A stretch of 64,000 nt of DNA, taken from assembly GCF_004359215.1 (NCBI RefSeq), contig NW_027152031.1:1059561-1123560 (forward strand), in the 5' to 3' direction. The translations under genes were made by a program, and so were the position numbers. A model generated the notes under the pieces. That model saw only the letters and a program-made list of their open reading frames with translations, made no database searches and had not been told where the DNA came from. Position 1 is the stretch's first letter. Every line of letters starts with the position of its first letter. This DNA is from Bremia lactucae. Lineage: Eukaryota; Oomycota; Peronosporomycetes; Peronosporales; Peronosporaceae. Shown here piece by piece: positions 31,750 to 42,380 of the stretch.

Positions 31750-33340
31750 CGGTATGCGAATAGAGCGGCGCCTTCGGCTGCAGTTCATGCAGCCGCGGGC
31801 GACGCATTCACGTGGTGAGTTACCACGTGAAGACTGCTCTTTGGAGGTCGACTATGAGTGGGGCTCGGACAAAATGGCCGACTCGGGAAGAGCAGAACAG
31901 TCGCCTGATCATCGTCAGGCGGCTGACAATGAGCCTTAAAATGAGGGGGATCAATCGGATAGACGTGCTAATAACATTCGCTATAGCATGTTAGGTTCCA
32001 ACGATGAGGATGATTTCTCATCGCCAGCACCGACTCCCGTGCCGTCACCCGCACACATTTCTGTGCGTGGTGATGACGATGGCGCAAGCTATCGTAATAA
32101 AATTTGTTGTGGTACTCCTGCTTCAGTGGATACCACTCAGGGGACCGTAGACAATAAAATGTCTCGTCTTACCCCGAGAAGAAGCCGTGGCTTTTGCCCG
32201 AACAGCTAAACAATAGCTTGTCCGGAGAGACAACTCCTCACAATAAATATCCATTATTTGTTAGGACAAAGCTGCATGGCCTTGATCAGCGCCAGCGCGA
32301 AGAACTTTTGCGCTGAGAAATATTTTTTTCTCGATGCTTTTCTTAAGCATCGATGGGATAGTTGCAACAACAAACGAGATGAAGTCTCGTTGATGCAAGC
32401 CTGGAGCGCGTTTATTCGCAATGTCAAAGACATTGGACGCGAAGCCTGGCTTCAAAGACTTAACGTGATTCACGTCAAGTTTGAGAAACGAGCTCTAATT
32501 GGTGCAAGGTATAAATCGCATCGGTTGCTCTCGTGAGGCTGGACTTCCATGCCTCACGTGGGTGACCCTGTCCGTGTTGTGTTGACAACACAAAACGAGT
32601 GAAAGGGTGTTTATTCTCTTTCTTTACCCTGGGTAAGGGCACGCATCTCTATCGAGATGCGCGATGCGATTGACGTTTTGCAAACACTTTACAGGCGACA
32701 TGGACGCGTGTTTTCCGACCTCCTGATCCATCGGATTGGTCTCGTCATACTGACGGACGAGGCACTCAACATCAACAACCAGCTGGGAACGAGGTTCCCA
32801 GCTGTCATGCGAAGGTGGATAACCGCGCCAGCAAACCAGATAACTCGTTCGCTGCCCCCCTTCACATCACGGCGGCTTAGAATATGTGCCACAACAAAAC
32901 GTTAACCACCGTGGAAATCCTCTAATGGTTGTGGCGGAGGCGAAAAATTAAATCCGAATCGTGTGTCGGGTCTAAAGTCGAAGATCGACAAGCTCGACCG
33001 CTACCTCCATGTATTGGAGGAGGGTCTTGAACACGAGCGTGGCAAGCGTCGCTCGTTGGAGCAGAGGTGCAGGATCACCATATCGAACGATTGAAAACCG
33101 TTCGAAGAGTGCGTACTCAATGTTGGAGTACGAACGGAAATATCATGCTATTCGTGATGAGCTGTCGTCAGCCTATCGCGGTTTCGAGTATCTTCGGACC
33201 AACATGAGAATCTCCAGATTCAGCATGAAATCTGGTTCATGACCACAAGAATTTTTTAGGGATTCTTCAAAAGGTGGTCAGATCCGTCCTCGGAAGAAAT
33301 CGCGTCCTGATATTACGGGCGGAGCCGACCAACGTAAAAC
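31750..33340 (+). pseudogene. Antisense ORF of B3, homologous to the D aORF
   Basis: Plus strand, opposite to gag-pol, in shifted pieces: a start region near 31750-31990; NDEDDFSSPAPTPVPSPAHI (31997-32056); SLSGETTPHNKY (~32217-32250); KYFFLDAFLKHRWDSC and MQAWSAFIRNVKDIGREAWL (32310-32455); FEKRALIGARYKSHRLL (32480-32530); CHAKVDNRASKPDNSF (~32808); and a coiled-coil end (KIDKLDRYLH, EHERGKRRSLEQ, SAYSMLEYERKYHAIRDELS). The middle matches D (KYFIDAFFRHR, FQAWTAFVQNVQN). About 530 residues before decay. From ~32640 on it lies opposite the chromodomain and integrase tail. Role unknown. Confidence 0.65.
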
Positions 33341-34023
33341 GTAGAATGCGTACGCATCCTGCGTGGCAATTCTATTGTGTACGCATTGCCTCTACGATGC
33401 ATTACATGGAATGGCCCAATGAACCTGGGTAGTAGTTTACTGCTAACCACATTAGTGACACGCTTCGGTAAGTTTACCGTAGAGAGTAGAACTACGTCAT
33501 AAATTTAAATGAAAGAACATTTGCTCTTCCATGTTTGTCTGCGTTCCGTTTCTGACGGTCCACTGCGTTAGCAATGGAATCCTGTACGAAACGGATCACT
33601 AATTTTTCGAGCCAGCAGAAATTCTTTTTCTGACTCATTTGTTTTGTCTTTTTCAGTGCGCTTTATGCGCACTGCCATGAGATCTTTCTCATCTTCGATG
33701 TCGATTTCTTCGACATTGACATCACTCGCGTCGTTGTTGACTTCGACGCGTGATGAGCATGAGCCAGAAGTGTTTTGCTCGTGCGATTCCCCCCCCCCCT
33801 TAAACTAGACAATCCCTCTAATTGTGTGGGTATGCGAGGATGGTGTAAGCCATTCACAAAGAACGGTGTGTGCGTTGTAGACGCATGCACCGAATTATTG
33901 ATGGCGGATTTGACCATCGGTAAAAACTCGCTCCAAATCGGGTACGATTGGACGTAATCTCGAACTATCTCTTCGACGACGCGATTTACGCGTTCCGTCT
34001 GACCATCTGTCTTTGTATGATCA

Positions 34024-34139
34024 GAAGTTAACATGGTCAGCCGTGTTCCGAGAGATCGGAACGAAGTTAATATGGTCAGTCGTGTTCCGAGACCATCAGA
34101 ACGAAGTTAACATGGTCAGCCGTGTTCCGAGAGATCATG
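34024..34139. repeat. Three tandem ~40-bp units in B3 integrase
   Basis: GAAGTTAACATGGTCAGCCG-type units start at 34024, 34063 and 34103 (periods 39 and 40), ending at the edge of the inverted block. B1 has one unit at the same place (~51995-52022). Confidence 0.85.
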
Positions 34140-34288
34140 GAATCCTTTTTTTGTAGACAGTTTAGCAAGATGGTTCATCTTATTGCAGTACCAGAGTCGA
34201 TCACGGCTCCGGGCTGCGCCCGTGTCTCTATCGAGCCGGTATTCAAACTCCACAGTTTACCCTGTGAACTGGTCTCGGATAGAGATAT
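34137..34288 (+). other. Inverted block inside B3 integrase
   Basis: The plus strand reads FSKMVHLIAVPESITAPGCA and ELVSDRD, although integrase on either side is on the minus strand. B1 (52035-52225) shows the same segment in the normal orientation between the same flanks. About 150 bp have been flipped in place, carrying the first two catalytic Asp regions. Confidence 0.85.
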
Positions 34289-34720
34289 TTTTGTGATCGT
34301 CTCGGTAAATCCGAAGCCGAAGTCCATAGATACGGACTGCCAACATTCTACCGGAAGAAGTAGAGCTTGGAGAGGTGCGCGGGATGAAGGGATAGGCTTC
34401 ACTCGTTGACATCCTCGCAAGCACGAAGGTACTTGCGCACAAACTTATACTGGCGGGGCCAGTGAAAGTCGCGACTTACTGTGAGATAAGTTTTCTCACG
34501 TCTATGCCCACTTGTTGGTTCATCGTGACACTCATAAATAATGCGCAAGCGCAAATCATTGTGAGTTAGGACGACGACACGTGGAATGTCGCCGTCAACG
34601 GCTGTGTAGTACAGTAAGCCGTTGCGTGTTGTGTATCGATCGGAAGACGATCGATATAAAGCCAGTGAATCTTTACAATATTTATTAGATAGATTCATCA
34701 GCTGACTCATTCAACGCAGA

Positions 34721-36000
34721 AGGTCTTTATCTTCTGCGTAGGCTTTCTTTATGTCATTAAACAAAGTTGATGGCGGAACACTCGTAATGAGTGTTGCAAC
34801 AGTGGGATTATTTTCATTTTGAAGTGCGCAGCCGGCTCGAAATCGGGTCGGCGTGATATCGTATCAGCGACGACACTAAGTCATCCTGGTTTATATTCCA
34901 CAAAGAAATTATACTCCGCGAAGAAGGATAGCTACCTCGCCATTCTTTGCGAGAGGTGTGGGCTATTTACGGCCATGCGCAATGACGCACATTCCGTATA
35001 TACGACGAGCGGTCTATCTCCGAGGAGATAGACCCTAACTTTAGCCAGTGCATATTTCATGGCAAGCAGTTCCTTGTTATGTACTGAAAAATTGCGTTCA
35101 GCTGATTGCAGCTCACGCGATTGATAACAGACGACGCCCTCCGTGCCATCTGTATCGAATTGCATTAACGCAGCCGATTACGAAATCGCTGGCCTCACAT
35201 ACCACATGGAATGGTCTGTCTTGATCTACAATCGCCAAGATGGGCGATGGCATCAAGCTTTGCTTGATACCTTCAAAGAAACGCTGACAATCAGCTTTCC
35301 ATGACCATTTCTCGTCCTTTTTAAGAGACGAGAGAGATGAACTGTCATCTCGGCATAATTGCGTGAGTCCGTGTGCAAGTACGCCGCTAGTCCATGGAAC
35401 TTTCTAAGTCCCTTGACATCGGCTGGAACGGGCCAGTCGGTAATTCCTTGTTCTTTTCGGGATCAAGGCGCACGCCGTGTTTTCCGAAGATGCACCCAAA
35501 AAGTAATATTTCGCTTGCAGCGAATATACACTTCTTGAGATTTGCGTACAAATTATGCTTTCGCATAATGTAAGAACCTGACGAACGTGAGTTTTATAAA
35601 CTTCCACGTCCGTCTTTCCGTCCATGGCCCGGCGATGGACGAATAAATTGTCAAAATAACTCGGTGCGAATCCTCGCACCGGTCTCAACAGATTCGTTAC
35701 GCATCTGTTGTATGTTGCTGGGGCGTTACTAAGCCCCTGTGGCATAATTAGCCATTCCCAGAGCATCTCAATGGGAGTGCTCACTGCTGCGTACGGGTGT
35801 TTCGTTCGAACTGATAAAATCCTTCCATCAGATTTATAGACGAAAAGGTGGTATACCATCTATGATTACGCCTTTTCTAGGTATCGGCGTTTAAGCTGGT
35901 ACTGTTGCAGCATTCTGTTTGTTGAATGCGTGCACTATCCGCCACCCTTCTGTGGCCTTTTGCACACAGAAGGTTGGAGAGCCATGTGGGGAGGTTGACT
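34721..36000 (-). pseudogene. pol: RT and RNase H of B3, catalytic Asp changed
   Basis: RT: MLWEWLIMPQGLSNAPATYN and APSYFDNLFVHRRAMDGKTD (35770-35600), so the active-site box reads YFDN, with the second Asp replaced. FFLGASSENTA-type text follows in another frame. RNase H: QFDTDGTEGVVCYQSRELQS, NFSVHNKELLAMKYALA and VVYTECASLRMAVNSPHLSQ (35165-34935; TDHAS has become TECAS). The element could not self-replicate. Confidence 0.75.
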
Positions 36001-36652
36001 CCCTTACATGGCCCGCTTTTAATCGATCGGTAAAGAATTTATCGATTGCAAGTACTTGTTCACGAGGCAGTGGACACTACTTCATGACAAAGTACTTCGA
36101 GCCCGGTTTGAGCTCGATCTCATGTCGAGTTCCTTTATCTTTAGGCAACTTGCATAGAACTGCTTCAGGGAATGCATCCCTGAATTCAATCAAACCCTTG
36201 TATAAAGGATTTGTCTTAAGTGAATCCCAGGATTGAGTAGTATATCTCTCAATCCGAGTCTTCACATCGAGAACACTTTCGTCCATCGATGAGTTGCTGA
36301 ACCTGTTCGTTCTATGCAAAAATTACCTCTGACCGAATATCGGTTGCGTATTCGTCCTCTATGACGACCACGCAGATCTGCTTGATTACCACTACTATGC
36401 TATTATGTAGATCTCTCAAGAATCGCTTAGATCCTAGGGTTGGTTATTTAATTATCTTCGAAGCTGCCGTCGAAGGCGCATACAGATCAAGAGTATAAGC
36501 GCCTACTCTTAATCCGTCATTGACCAAGACATTCAAAGTCTCGGTTGGTTCCTGAAATATATCCACAGGCTGCCGAGAGATTAATCCCTCGGGATCTTGA
36601 AGTCTAGTCACTTCAACATTAACTATTTAAGGAAATTTCTCCTCAAGAACGC
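36001..36652 (-). pseudogene. pol: Linker before RT of B3
   Basis: Pieces on the minus strand: LKTNPLYKGLIEFRDAFPEA and CKLPKDKGTRHEIELKPGSK (36230-36085), which lead into RT (about 36060-35900, SPTFCVQKATEGWRIVHAFN). B1 carries the same region as one 222-codon frame (54113-53445). Confidence 0.65.
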
Positions 36653-37429
36653 GGGGACTTATTCCCTCAACGTCTTCCGAGCGTGATTGCGCTATCAGTC
36701 GGGTCCTCTACGGTCGACTCTCTACTCGATCTAGGATCATCGTGTTGTCCGGTTAAGGCAACCGGTACCCTTGAATGTCGCCCGCTAGGCGTACATTCAT
36801 GTCTCAATCCACTCGACTTCTTCAAGTGGTGGACCTTTGGCGCTGCCTGTGCATTCGCACAGCCGCCGGCAGCTGACTCCGCAGGGTGATCACTAATCAC
36901 ACTGTGATCTTGTGCAGTCGTAGAAACGCCCGTACCACAAGTGAGGCCATCGCACTCACTCGTAGTACATCCACACGCTTGTGGACGCTCCAAGACGTTT
37001 ATCAAATGGCCATCTGATGAACAAGTGGCAGGCATCTTTACGGATCGATGCTGCCAGCTGATCCTTGGCTCGTATTTTCTGAGCCAAGGTAAACCTAGGA
37101 TGACATGAATTTGTTAGTTAAATCCCAGTACGATGTAATCATCATCGTACTGTAGATCTTTTAACATTTTGTAAAATTTCACTACGCGTTTCATTACTGT
37201 TATCGATGCGCCTGTCGCTAGACGCACTGTCATCCTCGTTGGAGGGATGTCGCGCTCAACATACTTGAGCCTACGACCCTCCCTCTAGTGACTGGCGACG
37301 AATAAAGTTATTCAACGCTCCGCAGTCCTCTAGGGCTCTAAGTGACAAATCATTTGTCACTTTTAACTTCAAGGTGATGAGGGATCCCTCATCACCAGGT
37401 GCAGAGACACATAATGATTGTGTGTCTGG
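36653..37429 (-). repeat. pol: 777-bp block identical to 54194-54970 (protease-linker of B3)
   Basis: This covers the DCGA protease box (about 37335-37300, LRALEDCGALNNFIRRQSLE), the decayed second half of protease and the linker frame starting MPATCSSDGHLINVLERPQA (37035-36667). I saw no difference from B1 over 777 bp, while both flanks differ at once. The protease itself is frameshifted after the first box, and this defect is shared. Confidence 0.8.
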
Positions 37430-38526
37430 AGCAACTTTAGTCAAGAGATTTGCAAATTCTCTTGATGTTGCTGGATCAGTAGGGCGTTGCGCCCCTATTG
37501 AGCCCGACCGTTTTTTTAAGGTCCGCCTCGCTGCTGTGATTTCGCAACAACGTCGGACCCGTGACCGTTGCCCTTTTTGCATTAGGTCCATATTTATGGT
37601 CAGTACCTCTCGGTACTGGGCGTGAAGCACTACGATTATTAGCATAGTGTCCTAACTTTTGACAGCGATTGCATTTTTCTGCAATCGCTTGTTGTTTGAA
37701 AAGCGAGGTCTCTCGCTTTCGATGTAAGAGAGGTCCATGTGCTCTGGACTTCCTAAATCGTGTCGTCATGGAGGACGATACGATGACGAACTAGCTTAAG
37801 CCTGTCTCAAGCTTAAAATCCTTCTATTCCGCAACGGATGTTGCTTCTTGAAGCGTATCCAGTCCCAAGCGGAACAGGTGGGTCTTTACGGGACCATCCG
37901 TAAGACCTTGCATGAACACCGTAATCAACGTGTGTTCTTGGACTATGTTATTTGTTATACAACTCGCTAAGAGTCGTATGTGCTGAAAATATGCGTGAAC
38001 ATCACGCTTGCCTTGCTTAAGTTTCAGAAGCTCTGAACGAGCTCTGAACTCAGCCCTTGGCGGTTCAAACGTCTGTTTGAGCCGGGCTTTAAAAGCCTAT
38101 AGCGACCCAAAGACGTATGGGTCGCGCAACGTAAGGCTCAATGCCCAAGTTTTGGAGCGACCTGCCTAATCTGATTGAGCGAATGCGACTTGCATTTGCT
38201 CGTCGACGATGTGACGTGCCCTTAATGCATCGTCCAACTCGACAAACCATCTCAAGAGAGAGTCTTCTTCGACTCCCCTATACTTAGAGATGTCAATCTT
38301 TCAGGTTTCCGGACGACGCGTGTGCGTCATCCCAGGTACAGGGTTCTGTACTTGTTGTAACCTCAACAATTCTGCCTGTTGAGAGCCTTGCGGATTAAGC
38401 AAGGCTACCTTCTCCTTCGCCTCGTCATGTTCATGTGTATGAACTTGGCGATGATAAATAGAGGGCATCTTTGTCAAAATCGGACAGCATGGCCAAGATG
38501 GCATCGTTCCCTACGGTCGAACTCAT
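37430..38526 (-). pseudogene. gag: gag of B3
   Basis: The ATG at 38526 (MSSTVGNDAILAMLSDFDKD) matches B1/B2 gag (MSLTIGSDAILAMLSGLD). A shifted frame carries KEKVALLNPQGSQQAELLRL and PVPGMTHTRRPET. The capsid region (38230-37850) is broken. The zinc knuckle is CNRCQKLGHYANNRS (about 37680-37636), so the last Cys is lost but, unlike B1/B2, no stop lies inside it. Confidence 0.7.
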
Positions 38527-38597
38527 TCGTTTGACCGCACTCCTTTCTATGTCACTTAGAAAGGAGTAGCTATCACGCGAAACGGACGAACTACAAA

Positions 38598-38606
38598 GTG
38601 CTACCA
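38598..38606 (-). other. Primer-binding site of B3
   Basis: Minus-strand TGGTAGCAC, two bases from the 5' LTR. Confidence 0.75.
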
Positions 38607-38608
38607 GG

Positions 38609-39046
38609 TGTAACGGAGCACTACTGACTTGTACTGTTTCAATAAAAGTCCACTTCGCACTGCCTCGGTGCGAGTGGTGCCTCACGTCAGTTCACGCACC
38701 TAGTACGTGCAAAGGAAGACTCTCTTTATAGCACTTGCTTAAAAGAGGTTGATAAAACCGTATTTAATATAATTAAGTTCTTCTGCTTCTGTCTATTAAG
38801 TACTAAATTAATTTTAAACTAATACAAAACATGTAATGAAGTCTTATCTGTCTTTTTCTTTTGCGTGCGTCCAGCGCTGACTGGACCGCGGAGAAAGTAG
38901 ATATAATGGTGTATATCTACCAATAGATAAGCTTTTAGGAAATTACCACGTAAAGATATATTCTCCAAATATTCTCTACCTTTTAGATAATATACAATTA
39001 ACAACCTTAAAGTGTTAATTTTCTTGTAACGATACACCCCGTTACA
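38609..39046 (-). repeat. 5' LTR of B3 (438 bp)
   Basis: On the minus strand it starts TGTAACGGGGTGTATCGTTAC and ends GTGCTCCGTTACA. Nearly the same length as the B2 LTR (439 bp). Confidence 0.85.
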
Positions 39047-39256
39047 CGTGTAGATCGGTTGATTCAAACTAAAATCAACCAATTAAAAGAATCACTGTCT
39101 TATCGCGTCAATATTACCAAAATTGGTAATATTGGAACTGTTAAGTCGAATTTGATAAAAGACCAAAAAATCTATTGATTTTCTCTTAAAGGAAATCGTA
39201 TTTATTATTCCTCTTACCGAAAATAATATTTATGAAACGGAAACACCATTACAATG
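39047..39256 (-). repeat. Partial D-type LTR
   Basis: About 210 bp match the first part (minus strand) of the D LTR: GGTTGATT...AATCAACCAAT, CTTATCGCGTCAATATTACC, GGAACTGTTAAGTC and the start AATGGTGTTTCC. It begins exactly at the B3 LTR edge (CGTGT of the D LTR), so B3 interrupts it. Confidence 0.75.
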
Positions 39257-39485
39257 TACTTACAGGGCTTTTTAAATATGACCTGAATGCCTTTAAGAAA
39301 TTACCCCGTATTCACCTAACATATGCTCCAGCGCAATTAACAAATTGACGAAATTGACAACCAGAAATAATTCGGAGTGTACTACTTCAATAGCTTTTAA
39401 ATGTCAAGTAAAATTTGACGCTTACAGATTTAATTAATACATCAACATTAAATTACGTAGCATCATTGTTGTTTGTATTATCCTT
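39257..39485. other. Downstream flank of the effector-like gene
   Basis: AT-rich, without repeats or frames that I can name. Confidence 0.5.
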
Positions 39486-39911
39486 TTAGTTGTCATCTGT
39501 ATTGAGCTTTTCCATGCCATTTTCAAGATCTATTCTCTTTCTTGCATCGGCTCTTTTTCTTCTTTTTGCTGCCATTGTTTTTTCAACTGGGTCTATCTCT
39601 CTTTTTACAGTCTCTGATTTGCTTGTAGCTCCTTTTGCGGTTGAAGCTGTATCAGTAATCTCTTTCGCGGCTTCTTGGAACAACTTCTCGTCTTCTTTGG
39701 AGAATTTGAATAGTTTGGAGCTGGAAAACATTCTCTCCTCAGATTTCGCAGATTTGCGCAGTTCTCCAGCTTTCAGGTATCTAGCAACTGGCGCGACTGG
39801 GATTGTGTCACGCATTTCCTGCTCTATATTAGCGGCTACGAGGAAAGCACTCGAATCTCCGAGGGAAATCGCAGACACAAAAATACTGCTAATCAGGAGC
39901 ATACGCACCAT
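39486..39911 (-). CDS. Secreted RxLR-like (RYLK...EER) candidate effector, 141 aa
   Basis: The ATG at 39911 gives MVRMLLISSIFVSAISLGDS: a likely signal peptide with cleavage near Ala22-Ala27. RYLK at residues 44-47 sits where oomycete RxLR effectors have RxLR (one conservative change, Arg to Lys), and EER follows at 58-60. The rest is charged and Lys/Glu/Ser rich, with KFSKEDEKLFQEAAKEI and a basic cluster AAKRRKRADARKR (114-126) that could be a nuclear signal. No Cys. The frame also opens 33 codons upstream (40010), but the inner ATG starts the signal peptide and follows an initiator-like element. It is intact, alone, and in a quiet island between retroelements. Such proteins enter plant cells and alter host responses; the target is unknown. 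It could be a different secreted protein with a chance motif. Confidence 0.65.
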   Translation of the reverse strand: MVRMLLISSIFVSAISLGDSSAFLVAANIEQEMRDTIPVAPVARYLKAGELRKSAKSEERMFSSSKLFKFSKEDEKLFQEAAKEITDTASTAKGATSKSETVKREIDPVEKTMAAKRRKRADARKRIDLENGMEKLNTDDN

Positions 39912-39956
39912 GTCGCTCGTTGAAATAAGAAAGAAAGAGATCTTACTGAGACGGAA

Positions 39957-39976
39957 GCAAAATGATAATGACTCGC
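39957..39976 (-). promoter_or_regulatory. Oomycete initiator-like element upstream of the effector-like gene
   Basis: On the minus strand, CGAGTCATTATCATTTTGC lies 46-65 bases before the ATG. It resembles the oomycete Inr plus flanking promoter region (a TCATT core then CATTTT), with one base fewer in the spacer. A pyrimidine-rich leader (TCTTTCTTTCTTATTTC) lies between it and the ATG. Confidence 0.45.
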
Positions 39977-41625
39977 TCCAATTAAAACTGTAGCGGTCTC
40001 TTGAAAACAAAAATTAAAATTAGACGAGTCATGCAATCGATTGCCACCAATGAAGTGGTGGTAGCCTTGTCGCAGTAGACCTAATGCGAAAAAGATTAGA
40101 TTTTTTATGCAAGTTGTAAGGGATAGTGACGCTAACAATAGCAAGTATGAGCTAATATAACGAGACTTTCGAAAAACTCCGATCAGGTGGAAGATCCAAT
40201 ACCATTTATCTTGCTTGAAATAGAATGGGGGACCTGACTGTGCGGTGACCATAGGCTTTGTTAGTTTGCAGTGGCTATCGGGCAATAAATATCTTATGAT
40301 AGATAAAGAGTAGACATGACAGTCCTGTTTATCATACAAGAATGTCACTGTTTAGCAATTTGTGCCTCCCCCAACCGAAGTTTCTTAAAAAAAGAACGAG
40401 CGGATAACGTGATGCGCTGGCATGCGCGAATCCACTTTTATGGACAAGACGTGAGCGGGACGACATCCTCCCGTTCCTGGACGGAGATAAAGCCTTTTAG
40501 CGTAGGACACGTGGAAATCTTGACTTTTTCGTTGCGACAAATAGAGCCGGCATCTGATTCATATAAATATGATGGCTTCTTTTTGCACGAAAATTAACGA
40601 CACGTTTGCTTAACAAATAAGACAAAGCACAACATATTGAATATTTTGCAGCCAATATCACGTGCTTAGGTATTTAATAGACTCATTGCGCCATTAAGAT
40701 ATAAAGTAATGTCATATCGAACCATTGTACAAGCTCAACAATTGCTGTGGTCACAATATCGGAAGCAAGCCGACAACTAATCGAGATGCCGTAAAAAAAA
40801 CTTCCAGCAACTTTCTTGGACTGTTCGGAAATGGATGCGACATTCATGCGTTATTTCGCATCGCAAGCATTGAGCTGGAAAAAAGTTCAGATTAATTAAG
40901 ACCATGTTTTTACCACCAGCTGCAGAAACGAAATTTCAAATATATACATCACGCTCATCGATAATTGAAATCATCTGGAAGAGAAAATTGGGTATTCATG
41001 CGACGATTGAGCGACCAGATGACTTAACACCATGCGACAACACCAAAATATAGTTAGCCCCGGGAGTGATGACACAGCCATTTTAAAAAGTTGCGTTTTA
41101 ACCAATATTGTGTCGACACACGCTTCACCACGAGAAATCAAAGCTCCATATATCCTTTTGCAAGGCAAACGATATTTTTACTTGCGCGTAAAGCATGAGA
41201 TGCAGTTTTGAGGACAAGAAGTATCCTATAATAGCGTCATTGATATTGGAGATCCGCAAGGGAATTTTAGATTTATATGCCCGATAAACAATTTAGGCAA
41301 CAATAAAAGTATTATTTTGTCCCCAATGATGCAGCAAATGAAGTGCAAGCCACTAAGTAGGAGTGAAGTATGAAAGTAGAATACCTTCACTCGTCTTTTT
41401 GGATCCTTTTGACAAATGATGTGGCTAGATTAAAACTAGACACTGTTTTATTCACGTTCGACTAGGGAAATATATTTAAACCAAATGTAATTAAATATAA
41501 ACTTTATCCAATGATTGGATGCCATCTGTAGATGTGTATTCCTGCATGGCGAGCTTACTTTTTTAAATCGCAGATGATGTCTTGATCCCCTTAAATGCGA
41601 AAGCACATTAAGACACAAGGGTGGG
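39977..41625. other. Quiet non-repetitive region
   Basis: About 1.65 kb of AT-rich DNA. No LTR or pol similarity, and no frame over ~95 codons that looks like protein. Together with 39257-39976 it is the largest retroelement-free island in the window, a typical setting for an effector gene in a gene-sparse part of an oomycete genome. Confidence 0.6.
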
Positions 41626-41835
41626 TGTAGACAGGTGCTACTATAGCAGCCACGCTCTACTTACGCACACACCTTTAGGCACAGTGAGAAGGCGGTTTGA
41701 CCGTCTTCTCACACGTGCAGTGAGATTGTTGGTGGGCCCCTAAGCGACCTCACCCAACGAGCTAAGTACTTTAGTACAAGTGTCGTCACGGAAGCGGTAA
41801 TCCGTCTTCACGTGCGCACTTCTTAAGTTGAAAGT
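41626..41835 (-). repeat. Partial family A LTR (210 bp), tandem to the A3 LTR
   Basis: TGTAGACAGG...GCCACGCTCTACTTACG...GCGCACTTCTTAAG matches the 3' part of LTR-A in the minus orientation. At 41836 the sequence starts over with TGTAGGTGGGC, the full LTR of A3. Confidence 0.75.
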
Positions 41836-42366
41836 TGTAGGTGGGCAAGTCTTTATGGGGGCACGCTCTACTTAAGCACACACCCTAGCGCAGCGGAGAA
41901 GCTGTTTGACCGTCTAATTTCGTGTGCCGTGAGGTAATTGTGGTGGGCGCCTTAGCGACCTCATCCAACGCACTAGGTACTCTGGTAAACGTGTCGTCAC
42001 GGGAGCGGTGATTCGACTCCTCGTGCGCACTTGATAAGTAGAAAGTAGTTTGAGACCGATTTAAATATAATCGCATTAAATATAAATTCCAATTTTTACC
42101 AAATTGAACTGTCATCTCTATTGATTACACTAATATGTTTTGCGAGCGTATCTCTATATATCTCGCGTAACGGATGACGCTAGGCGACATCCCTCCTAAT
42201 GTGAATGCACCTATGTGCATCACATACACAAGGGTTGGTCACAAATGTGAACCACACTCAAGTGGTGGGTCTAATTACTTTATTTAAGAAATTGACCATC
42301 CCCTTGAGTACACCAAGTGTATTTAACGGGGACTGTGTAACATTAGGGCAACTTTAGCCAGTTACA
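41836..42366 (-). repeat. 3' LTR of A3 (531 bp)
   Basis: On the minus strand it starts TGTAACTGGCTAAAGTTGCC and ends GCCCACCTACA. Same length as the A1 LTR. Confidence 0.85.
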
Positions 42367-42380
42367 CTATCCACTCCCTT
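42367..42380 (-). other. Polypurine tract of A3
   Basis: Minus-strand AAGGGAGTGGATAG immediately precedes the LTR. Confidence 0.7.

Larger units (their letters stand above)
32640..34720 (-). pseudogene. pol: Integrase and chromodomain of B3
   Basis: From 34720 downward: the finger (YECHDEPTSGHRREKTYLTVS, CEDVNE with the last Cys lost), core entry ECWQSVSMDFGFGF (~34350-34310), an inverted block (34137-34288), then SDHTKTDGQTERVNRVVEEI (34025-33965) with the catalytic Glu and MVKSAINNSVHASTTHTPFF. The chromodomain reads SYLVCWRGYPPSHDSWEPRS then QLVVDVECLVRQYDE (about 32860-32745). Shifts separate the parts. The chromodomain codons face the antisense ORF. Confidence 0.75.
31194..39046 (-). 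mobile_element. Ty3/gypsy element B3 (family B), both LTRs present, 7.85 kb
   Basis: Minus-strand order: 5' LTR (39046-38609), PBS, gag, DCGA protease, linker, RT (YFDN), RNase H, integrase with an internal inversion, chromodomain, plus-strand antisense ORF, polypurine tract, 3' LTR (31613-31194). It is the only element with both LTRs nearly complete. The flanking bases (TTCCA left, CGTGT right) are not a target-site duplication, so one side has been rearranged. The right flank is a broken D-type LTR, so B3 or its ancestor landed in a D element. Confidence 0.85.

Noticed and set aside
39490..39993. 167-codon plus-strand frame opposite the effector-like gene
   Set aside because: Hydrophobic Phe/Leu/Ser-rich text is what the reverse of a Lys/Glu-rich gene gives. 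The minus frame has signal peptide, motifs and an upstream initiator, so the plus frame is taken as a shadow.
40316..41168. Frames of 65-93 codons in the quiet island
   Set aside because: No protein-like pattern or motif; AT-rich chance frames.
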